This document shows, in pieces, positions 10,659-20,205 of a stretch of 64,000 nt of DNA (the stretch's first letter is position 1; every line of letters begins with the position of its first letter). Source of the stretch: Papilionanthe hookeriana x Papilionanthe teres (taxonomy: Eukaryota; Streptophyta; Magnoliopsida; Asparagales; Orchidaceae); NCBI GenBank assembly GCA_022702705.1, contig CM040430.1, positions 14,393,310-14,457,309 on the forward strand. Reading direction: 5' to 3'. A program made the translations under genes and the position numbers. A model generated the notes under the pieces. It ran no database searches. It was not told the origin of the DNA and saw only the letters and a program-made list of their open reading frames with translations.

Positions 10659-10666
10659 TATAAATA
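10659..10666 (+). promoter_or_regulatory. LTR TATA box
   Basis: CTCTATAAATAGAGG contains a perfect plant TATA consensus, TATAAATA, and is itself palindromic. It lies downstream of the dyad array in the LTR and probably marks U3/R transcription start about 30 bp further on. Confidence 0.8.
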
Positions 10667-10684
10667 GAGGCCAAAAATCAGTCT

Positions 10685-10758
10685 TTTGTGTGCAATCTTT
10701 TAGTCTTTTGTCTAGTTTTGTGTGCAATCTTTTAGTCTTTTGTCTAGTTTTGTGTGCA
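10685..10758 (+). repeat. 32-bp tandem repeat in LTR leader
   Basis: TTTGTGTGCAATCTTTTAGT and the following bases repeat with a period of 32 bp at 10685, 10717 and 10749 (about 2.3 copies). It is just downstream of the TATA box, so it would be transcribed. Confidence 0.9.
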
Positions 10759-11811
10759 GTTGTGTGTCTTTAGTGAGTCTTTAGTGAATTTAGTGAGTAA
10801 TTAGTGAGTCGTGCTCGTACTTGGAAGGAAGAGTCAAAGGAACTACGAGAGTACGCTTAGGGATAAATCAAGATAAGTATTTGTATTTATTGTTTCTAAC
10901 TTTAAATGAAATCCATGCTTAGTTTAGATCCCATGCATTCGAGTAGTTTATTTAGTCTTTCTCCCTGTTTATGAAATTAAGTGACTTGATGAAATTAAAA
11001 TAGAGATACTTTTATATATTAATAAATTGTGATAATTTTTACTTAAAACTTAATTTACTTTTCAAACTGGCCATTTGATTTGTTAAAATGTGTTGATTTA
11101 CAACTATAGTAAAAATTACATCTGATATTCGGGGAATTCAAAAGCTTTGGAAGGAAGGTGCAAATAAATAGGAAATAATATCATTGGGCGTAGAATTGAG
11201 CATTTTAGTGTGACAGACTAAAATTTTCAATTCGGTCCTATTGTTTGAGAGCCGAAGTGTAGATGTTAGCCCTCGGGCGAGGGAACGTGGGAGCTACGAA
11301 GTGGCGATCGGTATCCTCCTAGCTTTAGCCGCAGATTCGTAATCAAACATAGGATTAGTCAATATTCTTTACACCTGACTAAAGGGTAAAGAATAGGAAT
11401 GCTCCTATTTGTCACAATACCTTAAAATTATCTATTTAAATTCATCAATCACTTAAATTTCTAAACAAGGGAAAGATACTTTTTCGAATAGTTAAGACTT
11501 ATTTAGCAATTAGTTAATTTCCTGCACTTTCAATACGTATTAATTTTCTACTTAGTTAAGTTCTTAATTAAAATACTTAGTTTACTTTATTGCGCTTAAA
11601 TTTAGAATTCCAAATTTTCGTATACTATTTTAAAATTATTATTATTATTATTTTAAAATTAGTTGTTATTTAATTTTCTCTTTCCCCGTGGGATCGATAA
11701 CCGGGACTCCACTAGAGCCTTGTATTACTTGATACGATACGTATACTTGCGTAGCATCCACAACATAAATAATTACAATTCTATACATATAATATAGCGG
11801 GGTCAAGTTTT

Positions 11812-11823
11812 TGGCGTCGTTGC
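11812..11823 (+). promoter_or_regulatory. primer-binding-site-like string near LTR end
   Basis: TGGCGTCGTTGC differs by one C-to-T from the first 12 bases of the tRNA-Asp primer site seen in element B (TGGCGCCGTTGC, 45906). The match then stops. It may be a captured primer site inside the LTR end, or the start of a deleted tandem internal region. Confidence 0.4.
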
Positions 11824-11865
11824 AATTAAATTAAAAATATCATAATATAAAATTGTGGGTCAACT

Positions 11866-12936
11866 GCCGTAGCGCCTGGTACTCGTACATTGGCTCGAGG
11901 CATTTCCTCTACCCCTTCTTACTCTGAAAAAGCAAGGTCACCTTGCGTCCTTAAACAGATAACCATCTTTCGGCTAAACTAGCCTCCTCCGTCTCTCGGG
12001 ACTAACAAGGGGTAGTACAGGAATATTCACCTGTTGTCCATCAACTACGCCTTTTGGCTTGATCATAGGCCCTGACTCACCCTCCGTGGATGAACCTTGC
12101 GGAGGAAAACTTAGGTTTTCGGTGCATTGGATTCTCACCAATGTTTGCGTTACTCAAGCCGACATTCTTGCTTCCACTTCGTCCACACCTGCTTACGCGG
12201 GTGCTTCCCTCTAAGGCAGAACGCTCCCCTACCGATGCATTTTGACATCTCACAGCTTCGGCAGATCGCTTAGCCCCATTCATCTTCGGGCAATAGCGCT
12301 CGATCAGTGAGCTATTACGCACTCTTTCAAGAGTGGTTGCTTCTAGGTAAACCTCCTGGCTGTCTCTGCACCCCTACCTCCTTTATCAATGAGCGGTTAT
12401 TTAGGGGCCTTAGCTAGTGATCCGGGTTGTTTCCCTCTCGACGATGAAGCTTATCCCCCATCGTCTCACTGGCCGACCTTGACCACTGTTTGGGGTCATA
12501 TCTAGTATTCAGAGTTTGCCTCAATTTGGTGCCGTTCTCACGGCCTGCACCGAAATAGTGCTTTACCCCTAGATGTTCAATCAACTGTTGCGCCTCAACG
12601 CATTTCGGGGAGAACTAGCTAGCTCTGGGTTTGAGTAGCATTTCACCCTCTAACTACAAATCCTCTGTTGATTCTTCAACATCAGTCGGTTCAGACCTCC
12701 ACTTAGTTTCACCCAAGCTTCATCCTGGTCATGGATAGATCACCCAGGTTCGGGTCCATAAGCAGTGATAATCGCCCTATGAAGACTCACTTTCTCTACG
12801 GCTACGGTGGATTCCCTTAACCAAGCCACTGCCTATGAGTTGCCGGCTAATTCTTCAACAGGCACGGGGTTAAAGATCACATTCTCCTCCCACTGCTTGG
12901 GAGCTCACGGTTTCATATTATATTTAACTTCCCGAT

Positions 12937-12968
<32 letters not shown>

Positions 12969-13368
12969 ACTTCGCTATCGGTCACCAGGAGTTTTTAGCC
13001 TTGCAAGGTGGTCCTTGCTGATTCACAAGGGATTCCACGTGCCCCATGCTACTCGGGTCAAAGCGTAAGCTAGTGATTCTTTCAGCTACTGGACTCTCGC
13101 CATCTAGGGTGCAGCACTCCACCGCTTCGCCTAGCAGCATGACACTTGTATTGCTCTCCCACAACCTCATTTTCACGGTTTAGGCTGCTCTCATTTTGCT
13201 CTCCGCTACTACAGAAATCATTTTTGCTTTCTTTTCCTTTAGCTACTAAGATCTTTCAATTCGCCAAGTTGTCTCTTCTCTGCCCATGGATTCAGCAGCA
13301 GTTCGGAAGGTTGACCTATTCGAGAATCTCCGGATCTATGCTTATTTTCAACTCCCCGAAGCATTTCA
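11866..13368 (-). pseudogene. rrn23: plastid 23S rRNA, 5' half (nuclear copy)
   Basis: The reverse complement reads from the AAATGCTTCGGGGAGTTG region near the 5' end of plastid 23S (13351-13368 side) to CCAGGCGCTACGGC near nucleotide 1500 (11866 side). Landmarks include GGGAACAGCTA-like helices, AAGGCTAAA with the following GGTGACCGATAGCG, and GAGAGGGAAACA. About 1.5 kb of a gene normally about 2.8 kb long is present; the first few dozen bases and the 3' half are missing. Scattered substitutions are visible. Confidence 0.93.
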
Positions 13369-13543
13369 TAGTCATCCTATTTCCGATAGGAGCATTTGAC
13401 AATGGAATCCAATTTTTCCCATTATTTGGCTATTCATAACATAATAAGAAGGCCCGGCCCCAGGTTGTTCAGAAATAGTGGCTTTTAGTTTCTTGACCCT
13501 TTGCCTTAGGATTAGTTAGTTCTATTTCTCGACGGGACCGGGA
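13369..13543 (+). other. plastid spacer upstream of trnV (nuclear copy)
   Basis: Recognisable plastid sequence between rps12 and trnV (AAGGCCCGGCCCC, TTAGTTTCTTG, CTTTGCCTTAGGATTAGTTA). It begins at the join with antisense 23S. Confidence 0.75.
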
Positions 13544-13615
13544 AGGGATATAACTCAGCAGCAGAGTGTCACCATGACGTGGTGGAAGTCATCAGTTCGA
13601 GCCTCATTATCCCTA
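13544..13615 (+). tRNA. trnV-GAC: plastid trnV-GAC (nuclear copy, mutated)
   Basis: 72 nt, AGGGATATAACTCAGC to TTATCCCTA, with acceptor arms AGGGATA/TATCCCT pairing. The anticodon GAC is kept within CATGACGTG, where plastid trnV has CTTGACGTG. Changes in the D loop (GCAG for GGTAG-type) and T stem (CCTCATT for CCTGATT) probably weaken it. Treated as a pseudogene in the plastid insert. Confidence 0.9.
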
Positions 13616-13691
13616 AACCCAATGGGAGTTTTTCTATTTGGACTTGCTCCCCCGCCGTGATCGAATGAGAATAGATAAGAGGCTTGTGGGA

Positions 13692-13721
13692 TTGACGTGA
13701 TAGGGTAGGGATGGCTATATT
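13692..13721 (+). promoter_or_regulatory. relic plastid rrn16 promoter
   Basis: TTGACG (13692-13697) and TATATT (13716-13721) with an 18-bp spacer, in the context GATTGACGTGATAGGG, match the bacterial-type promoter of the plastid rRNA operon. It is not expected to work in the nucleus. Confidence 0.8.
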
Positions 13722-13848
13722 GTTGTGAGCAAACTCCAGGCTAATATGAAGCGCATGGATGGATACAATCCCTCGGCCTTGGAATGAAAGACAATTCTGA
13801 ATCAGCTTTGCCTACAAATAAGGAAGCTATAAGTAATGCAACTATGAA

Positions 13849-14707
13849 TCTCATGGAGAGTTCGATCTTGGCTCAAGATGAACGTCGGCGGCATGCTTAA
13901 CACATGCAAGTCGGACGGGAAGTGGTGTTTCCAGTGGCGGACAGGTGACTAACGCGTATGAACCTGCCCTTAGGAGGGAACAACAACTGGAAACAGTTGC
14001 TAATACCCCGTAGGCTGAGGAGCAAAAGTAGGAATCTTCCTGAGGAGGGACTCGCTTCTGATTAGCTAGGTGGTGAGGCAATAGCTTAACAAGGCGATGA
14101 TCAGTAGCTGGTCCGAGAAGATGATCAGCCACACTGGGACCGAGACATGGCCCGGACTCCTACGGGAGGCGGCAGTGGGGAATTTTTCGCAATGGGCGAA
14201 AGCCCGACGGAGCAATGCCGCGTGGAGGTAGAAGGCCCAGGGGTTGTGAACTTCTTTCTTGGAGAAGAAGCAATGATGGTATCCGAGGAATAAGCATCGG
14301 CTAACTGCGTGACAGCAGCCGCGGTAAGACAGAGGATGCAAGAGTTATCCGAATTGATTGGGCGTAAAGCGCCTGTAGGTGGCTTTTCAAGTCCGCCGTC
14401 AAATCCCAGGGCTCAACCCTGGACAGGCCGTGGAAACTACCAAGCTGGAGTACGGTAGGGGCGGAGTGAATTTCTAGTGGAGTAGTGAAATGCGTAGAAA
14501 TCGGAAAGAACACCAACGGCGAAAGCACTCTGTCGGGCCGACACTGACACTGAGAGACGAAATCTTGGGGAGCAAATGGGACTTAATTCCCCAGTAGTCC
14601 TAGCCGTAAACGATGGATACTAGGTGCTGTTTTTATCGACCCGTGAAGTGCTATAGCTAACGTGTTAAGTATCCCACCTGGGGAGTACGTTCGCAAGAAT
14701 GAAACTT

Positions 14708-14761
<54 letters not shown>

Positions 14762-15278
14762 CAAAGTGAAGAACCGTACCAGGGCTTGACATGTCGTGAA
14801 TCCTCTTGAAAGAGAGCGGTGCCTTCGGGAACGTGGACACAGGTGGTGCATTGCTGTCGTCAACTCATGCCGTAAGGTGTTTGGTTAAGTCCTGCAATGA
14901 GCGCAATCCTCGTGTTTAGTTGCCACCATTTAGTTTGGAACCCTGAACAGACTGCCACTGATAATCCGGAGGAAGCTGAGGATGACGTCATGTCATCATG
15001 CCCCTTATGCCCTGCGCGACACACGTGCTACAATGGCCAGGACAATGGGTCGCGATCCCGCGAGGGTGAGCTAACTCCAAAACCCGTCCTCAATTCGGAT
15101 TGCAGGCTGCAACTCGCCTGTATGAAGCAGGAATCGCTAGTAATCGTCGGTCAGCCATGCGACGGTGAATTCATTCCCGGGCCTTGTACACACTGTCACA
15201 CTATGGGAGCTGGCCGTGCCCGAAGTCGTTACCTTAACCGCAAGGAGGGGGATGCCAAAGGCAGGGCTAGTGACTGGA

Positions 15279-15332
<54 letters not shown>
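13849..15332 (+). rRNA. rrn16: plastid 16S rRNA, full-length but decayed nuclear copy
   Basis: Runs from TCTCATGGAGAGTTCGATC to TGGATCACCTCCTTTT, about 1484 nt against the usual ~1490. Landmarks include GTGGGGAATTTTTCGCAATG, GCAGCCGCGGTAAGACAGAG, TTAAAGGAATTGACGGGGG and AAGTCGTAACAAGGTAGCCG. Decay: CACACTGTCACAC where plastid 16S has a longer CCGCCCGTCACAC, GCAATGAGCGCAATCC for GCAACGAGCGCAACCC, and many other transitions. The operon context and gene length say plastid origin; the mutations say nuclear pseudogene. Confidence 0.95.
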
Positions 15333-15333
<1 letters not shown>

Positions 15334-15635
15334 CAGGGAGAGCTAATGCTTATGCTTGTTGGGTATTTTGGTTTGATATTGCTTGACACTTAAAAAGAAG
15401 CGAGCTACATCTGAGCTAAACTTGGATATGGAAGTTTTCTTTCGTTTCTCGATGGTGAAGTAAGACCAAGCCCATGAGCTTATTATCCTAGGTCGTAACA
15501 AGTTGATAGGATCTCTTTTGTACGTCCCCATGGTCGCCACACTGGAGGGACATGGGGACTTACAAAAGCAAAGAGAGGGATGGGGTTTCTCTTGCTTTTG
15601 GCATAGCAGGCCTCCCCTAGGGAGGCCCACACGAT

Positions 15636-15672
15636 GGGATATTAGCTCAGTGGTAGAGTGCACACCTGATAA
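15636..15672 (+). tRNA. trnI-GAU: plastid trnI-GAU 5' exon (nuclear copy)
   Basis: The 37-nt 5' exon, GGGATATTAGCTCAGTGGTA to CACACCTGATAA, ends in the GAT anticodon stem. It is preceded by the normal 16S-trnI spacer (15333-15635). The 3' exon is absent because the insert stops inside the intron. Point changes (GGGCTATT to GGGATATT, CGCGCCC to TGCACAC) weaken the stems. Confidence 0.9.
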
Positions 15673-16177
15673 TTGCATCGTTGTGCCTGGACTGTGAGGG
15701 CTCTCAGCTACATGGATAGTTCAATGTGCTCATCGGCGCCTGACCCGGAGATGTGGATCATCCAAGGCACATTAGCATGGCGTACTCCTCCTGTTCAAAT
15801 CGGAGTTTGAAACCAAACTTCTCCTCAGGAGGATAGATTGGGCAATTCAGGTGAGACCCAATGGAGATCGAACTTTTCTATTCACTTATGGGGTCCAGGC
15901 GGTCCGGGGGGGCCCCATGGCTCGTCTCTTCTCGAGAATCCATACACCCCTTATCAGTGTATGGACATCTATCTCTCGAGCATAGGTTGAGGTTCAGCCT
16001 CAATGAGAAAATGGAGCACCTAACAATGCATTTTCACAGACCAAAAACTACGAGATCGCCCCTTTCATTTTGGGGTGACAGAGAGATCATATCATTCGAG
16101 CCTTTTTTTCATGTCGGAGGCCTGAAGAAAGCAGTAATCAATAAGATTTCCCGAATCCTCCCTTCTTGACCCTTGCA
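15673..16177 (+). other. partial trnI group II intron (nuclear copy)
   Basis: Starts with intron sequence ATTGCATCGTTGTGCC at the exon border and runs through AATGTGCTCATCGGCGCCTG and TCTCGAGAATCCATACACCC to GAATCCTCCCTTCTTGACCC. The rest of the intron and trnI 3' exon are missing; family X sequence begins at 16178. Confidence 0.85.
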
Positions 16178-17110
16178 ATTTGGTCAAGAATCGAGCGAGA
16201 TCTTGATCCTAGAAGATGGACTGTTCTTGGTTCACTGTCTCGTGGGGATGATGAGCGGATGTCGTTTGTTTATGTGTATTTGAAACGAGCGGTGCGGATC
16301 GGGTTGGATGGCACAACAATGCGAATGAAGACCGCAGACCACAGGCTGACATGACGAACAACGTGTAAAATCACAAAATCAACGGGTGTCGCATGGGGAT
16401 TCGAGGGGTACGAGGATATAGTTAGTGTCGGCGCAGTAAGTAGGAAAATCAGTATTTTTCAAATTAAATAAATTCAAGAAATTTAAATAAACTTTAAAAA
16501 AATATTTCTCAACAAATAAAATAAAAATACCTCTGGACTCGGCAGACAAAGGAGAAGTTAATAAAAAATAAAAATAAGGTTAACGAACTTATATTTAATT
16601 TTTAATCAATTAAAAATTAATTATTAAAAATTAAATATATATAAAATAAGTATGAAACTTTAGCAGATTGTTTCCTCTGTGGTTATGAATGCTCTCTGAT
16701 TTTTTCAAGGTCAGAGGACTTCTCTAAATTCAAAAATCCTAATTTTCTACGTTTATGGTCAGTTTTAGTAAAAAAAATTTAAAAATAAAATAAAATTCTA
16801 AAAAATAAAAGGTAAAATATGTTCGGCTCAGGGGTACTAATGACACTTAAGAAAAATAAAAATAATATATAGAATCATAAAAATTATTCTAAATAATTTT
16901 TGTATTAAAAATGATTATAAATTATAAAAATTTAAATAAAAATCAAAATGAAGCAAAAATTCATTTGAATAAAAATTGCAACCATATAATATCTCTGTAA
17001 ATTTCTCAAGGCAGAAGACATATTTTCTAATATTCAAATAAACTTTCTTCATAAATTCATCTTCATGGAACCAAATAATTTCAGATAATAAAATATATTT
17101 CAGAAAATTA
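16178..17110 (+). repeat. family X repeat, copy 1 (GC-rich core and AT-rich tail)
   Basis: ATTTGGTCAAGAATCGAGCG begins a 260-bp GC-rich core also found at 36284-36560 and 63410-63665. It is followed by AGTAGGAAAATCAGTATTTT and an AT-rich tail with CAAAGGAGAAG, AGATTGTTTCCTC and TCAGAGGACTTCTCTAAATT, which align to 36540-36900. It matches the interior of the long LTR-like sequence that starts with TGTTGAC at 43611 and 60867. The junction with plastid DNA is sharp. Confidence 0.75.
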
Positions 17111-18340
17111 TAAGATCACTTCTGAGTATGAGTGACTGATTAATACAATTAAATAATAATTTGAAACATTATGTGATAGTTTACAAGGTGTCTACAATAA
17201 GGGGTGTACTTGCAAATATTGCATTTACACTTTTAAACCCTTAAGTAATTATCAATAGAACATATCAGAGGATAAATGGGTGAAAAATATAATCAAATGT
17301 TTATTGAAATGTTTAAAACATAAGGGGATGATTAAGATTCTCCTTAGGTCGTTTAAAATCTCTTAAGGGTAAAAATGTAAATTCTGAATTTTGAAAGATT
17401 AAATTTCATAAATGTTTGGACGATTAGGTGGGGGAAAATTATGGTTTGAAAATTTTTAGGTCACCGATTTAAACTTCTCACCACAAGTTGAAAAACTTCT
17501 ATGATCATATGAAGGAGGATTAACAATGTGTAAAAAATTACAAATTTACCCTTTGGATTTTAAAAGTCATATAATGAACTATATACAACTCAAAATCACA
17601 AAAGTTCAAAATAAAAGTTCTTAAGAAAGATACAAATAAAGAAACACTATAAAAATTTATAAGCATTAACCTAATTCAGGGGAATATTTGGTGATAGAGG
17701 TCAAATGACAGCTATCCAATAGTGGTTATTCGGTGACAGTGATACAACATTTGTGGTCAGATGGTCGTGGTCAAATGATGGTGGTCGGATGAAGATTATT
17801 AAATAATGGTGAACTACTGACAACATGGTGGGCTGAAGACGATGACCCAAAAGCAGCACTTAGATGATGGTAATTTGATAGTAAAGGTCCAATCGCGGTG
17901 GTATGGTGATTGTGGATCAGACATAATAGTTAGGTGATGACGATCTGGCTATGATGGTTGGATGGAAGTGACTAGATCATTAAGACCTTAGAGATCTCTC
18001 CAATTTTTTGCCCACATCTTGTCTCCATTTCATGTGGAAAAAGGGGTTCATTTATAAATAGTGGTAGTGTATTCTCCGTAATTACCACTAATTCAAAACA
18101 TTGCATTAGAAGACTCGAAGTAACAATAATGTCAAAATTAAGGGATCTAGAGCTCATCAATTTTTTTTTCATCGGGACACAAGTAAGATTTTAGATTATT
18201 TGACATCCAATTAATATCTCGATTTTTTTTATTATGTTTCTGGTGCTTGATTTAAGCTTATTTGTGCATAGAATAGAATATTTATTCTCTTAAAGATATT
18301 TATTTCTTCATTTAAAAAAGTTTTCCTTATGTTAATTGGT
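17111..18340 (+). other. AT-rich non-coding sequence with degenerate GGTGGTC words and a TATA box
   Basis: No gene. From 17690 to 17965 words such as GATGGTGGTC, GTCAAATGA and GGTGAT recur irregularly, a decayed minisatellite. TATAAATA at 18053-18060 sits in a promoter-like context and recalls the TATA of family X copy 2 (42353-42360), so this may be the downstream part of the same LTR. Confidence 0.45.
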
Positions 18341-19792
18341 TTAAACTGATTCGGTTTAAGAGATATTCAACTAAATGTATTGTTCACTATTGAAATATTA
18401 TTTGTAGTAGCCTTAAAACTAGTGATATTCTTATTAGTAGAGGCATTTCTATTAATTTCACTTGAAGTTTATGTTATTCTGAAATTAAAACTCACAGTCA
18501 CCTATTTATTTAATGTCCTTTTATTCATTATATTCTTAAAAAATGCATTCCTAATGGTTATTACTTTATTCTTCCTAATGATATTTTTCAAAATCTTTAT
18601 CATTTTGATAATTTTATTTTGTAAAATAAAAAAAAATGATTTCATATTTTGGCTATTCAAATCGTTATTTATTCTATATGATTTGAAAGAAAAAGTAAAA
18701 TTCTTAGGAATACTTATACCTCTGTTGAGATTCTTATCATTTATATTCAGTGGTTGGTGAAAAAGAAAAAATGAAAGTTGAAATTTAAGCATGATATTCT
18801 AGATGATTTTAGAAATTTTTATAATATTTTTAAATTTTTTTGCTTTGTTACCTTTCTGGTCTTGGTTATGTTTTATTGAATCCTTTTTGAGATTTGTTGT
18901 ATTTCTCTTCTTTTTCTATTTGATATTTTGTATTGGTGTTGGTTTCATTAATGCTATCTTGGTTGTTTTTTTTTTTCATCTTCTTTATTCTTTATGAATT
19001 GCATCTCATTATCTTTTTTTCATCTTTCGAACTGTTTTGATCAGATATGTTCTTGATCTATTGAACTGATACTTCTCTTGATCTTAATAGATTTGAACAG
19101 ATTTATTCTTGTTCATTTTTATCTTTTTGAGATTAGTTTTTTATGATGAATTCTAGACGTACATTAAAATTCAATCGTTTTTTTGAATATTTGAGGTTTT
19201 TGATTTAAAATATTCACTGTATTTGGTTAGATTTTAATGGTCCTGCAAATAAGTGTATGAACCCTTGTTTTTCTTCATTTATTTTTCATCTTTATTTTGC
19301 TTGTTTCGTGTTCATTTTTATTTATCTTTTTATTTTATTAGTCTTTCAATGTTTATAGTCTTCTCTTGGATATTTTTTTCCTTTGAAGATGGTTTCTTTT
19401 ATTTCAAATTTCATTAAATTTCATTAATTCTGATTGAGACAAGATGTGCTTGTTGAAGGATTTTATGCTTCTTATTCTTCATAGAGTTGTTGCTTTCCAT
19501 TGCCACTGTTGAGCTCAATTATAGCTGTTTTTAGGTGGATGCTGTAATTTGAAGAGCTCTGCTTCTTCCTTCGGTTGAAGCTATTCTTTTTTGTTCATCT
19601 GATGTTTTTGTTAAATTTTTGTTTATCTATGCTTCTTGTTGTGTTATTCCTCTGTCAGTCTTGATTGTTTTTCTGTTTTCTTTTGTGTTGTATTTGCTCC
19701 TGTCCTTGTTTTTCTGTTTTCTTTTGTGTTGTATTTGTGATGTTATTGAGTATTTTGTGTCTTGTAACACTTGTTTCTTTTAATAATAAATG
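18340..19792 (+). mobile_element. 5'-truncated L1-type LINE, ORF2 tail and 3' UTR
   Basis: In one frame from 18409 the sequence reads SLKTSDILISRGISINFT, SLCYSEIKTHSHLFI-stop-C and then SILxFERKSK-like words, ending in KKKKMKVEI near 18785. This is the pattern of the C-terminal zinc-binding domain of plant LINE ORF2 (Cys-x-x-Cys and His-Leu-Phe-x-x-Cys). Stops fall at Gln (TAA for CAA) and Trp (TGA for TGG) positions. A T-rich 3' UTR of about 1 kb follows, with a 41-bp tandem duplication at 19665-19738, ending TTTAATAATAAATGA. Target duplication was not found. The hydrophobic ORF at 18380-18760 in another frame is a by-product of T-rich codons. Confidence 0.6.
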
Positions 19793-20205
19793 AGTCGGCC
19801 ACACCAAACAAAACACCACTTAAAGCTTAGTCACTAGAACACAACCGTGAAAGGAGAGTTTTGGATAAGATCATAAAACCCCATCTTCTTTATCATCCAG
19901 TTCGTATAAACTTAATTTTCTTAAAGAACACATATATAATCAATGTGCAACGTCTCTTTTTACATTACATGCCTGCTCTGATTCCCCACTTCTATTAATT
20001 ACAATCAGCATTCTCGCAACATTCATCACATGAACTGATGAAACCGTGAGAGAACAAACAAATAGTCTTTCAACGAAGTTCTGTTCCAATCTGAGGCAGT
20101 GGACTCAGTACTGCCAACAAGCCATAAAGCCATTAAATTTTGATCTGATTGCTGTGTTTTTTGTTTCAGAAGGAGCAGCTATTCCACCAATAGAAGAAAA
20201 ATAAG
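19793..20205 (-). other. probable 3' UTR and downstream flank of the Nudix gene
   Basis: No ORF. It lies directly after the stop codon of the minus-strand Nudix gene. The extent of the UTR cannot be fixed from sequence. Confidence 0.45.

Larger units (their letters stand above)
1..11862 (+). mobile_element. Athila-like Ty3/gypsy element A, 5' end outside window
   Basis: Seen: gag, aspartic protease, RT, RNase H, integrase, two post-pol ORFs, a polypurine tract and a 3' LTR in this order on one strand. The gag block FSLRDKAK followed by SIKTWGE, the protease signature CDLGASINLMPL and a large post-pol region carrying the plant domain of Athila env-like ORFs are typical of the Athila lineage. 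The 5' LTR and gag N-terminus lie left of the window. Every coding part has stops or frameshifts, so the copy is dead as a protein source. Its 3' end abuts plastid-derived DNA within about 3 bp, so the element may have inserted into that older insert. Lineage is from recognition of family motifs, not from a search. Confidence 0.9.
10227..11862 (+). repeat. 3' LTR of element A
   Basis: Starts TGATCACTG after the polypurine tract. It shares the landmarks of the other Athila-like LTRs here: an early block with ACTTTAAAGAAGGGTATTTT, a dyad array, a TATA box, TTCTTTACACCTGACTAAAGG, and the late block CCCCGTGGGATCGATAACC with GATACGTATACTTGCG. The right end is uncertain. GGGGTCA at 11805 is followed by a primer-site-like string, but the same GGGGTCAAGTTT occurs about 53 bp inside the end of element C's LTR, so the end at GTGGGTCA (11862) is preferred. 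Confidence 0.85.
11866..16177. other. plastid DNA insertion in the nuclear genome (NUPT), rearranged
   Basis: About 4.3 kb recognisable as plastid inverted-repeat sequence: half of 23S on the minus strand, then trnV, 16S and the trnI 5' exon with part of its intron on the plus strand. In plastomes all these genes lie on one strand with 23S after trnA, so two fragments were joined or one was inverted, with the join near 13370. Many differences from the usual plastid sequence are C-to-T or G-to-A, and there are small deletions, as expected of an old methylated nuclear copy. It is not a working rRNA locus. Confidence 0.95.

Noticed and set aside
13849..15332. Bacterial or plastid contig contamination
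   Set aside because: The 16S and 23S parts are decayed, rearranged and flanked on both sides by plant nuclear repeats, so this is a nuclear insert.
12077..15697. Short protein ORFs over 23S, 16S and trnI sequence
   Set aside because: They lie on rRNA and tRNA sequence and have no protein domains.
18380..18997. Hydrophobic membrane protein genes
   Set aside because: Composition follows from T-rich DNA. The neighbouring frame shows LINE ORF2 relics and the rest is LINE 3' UTR.
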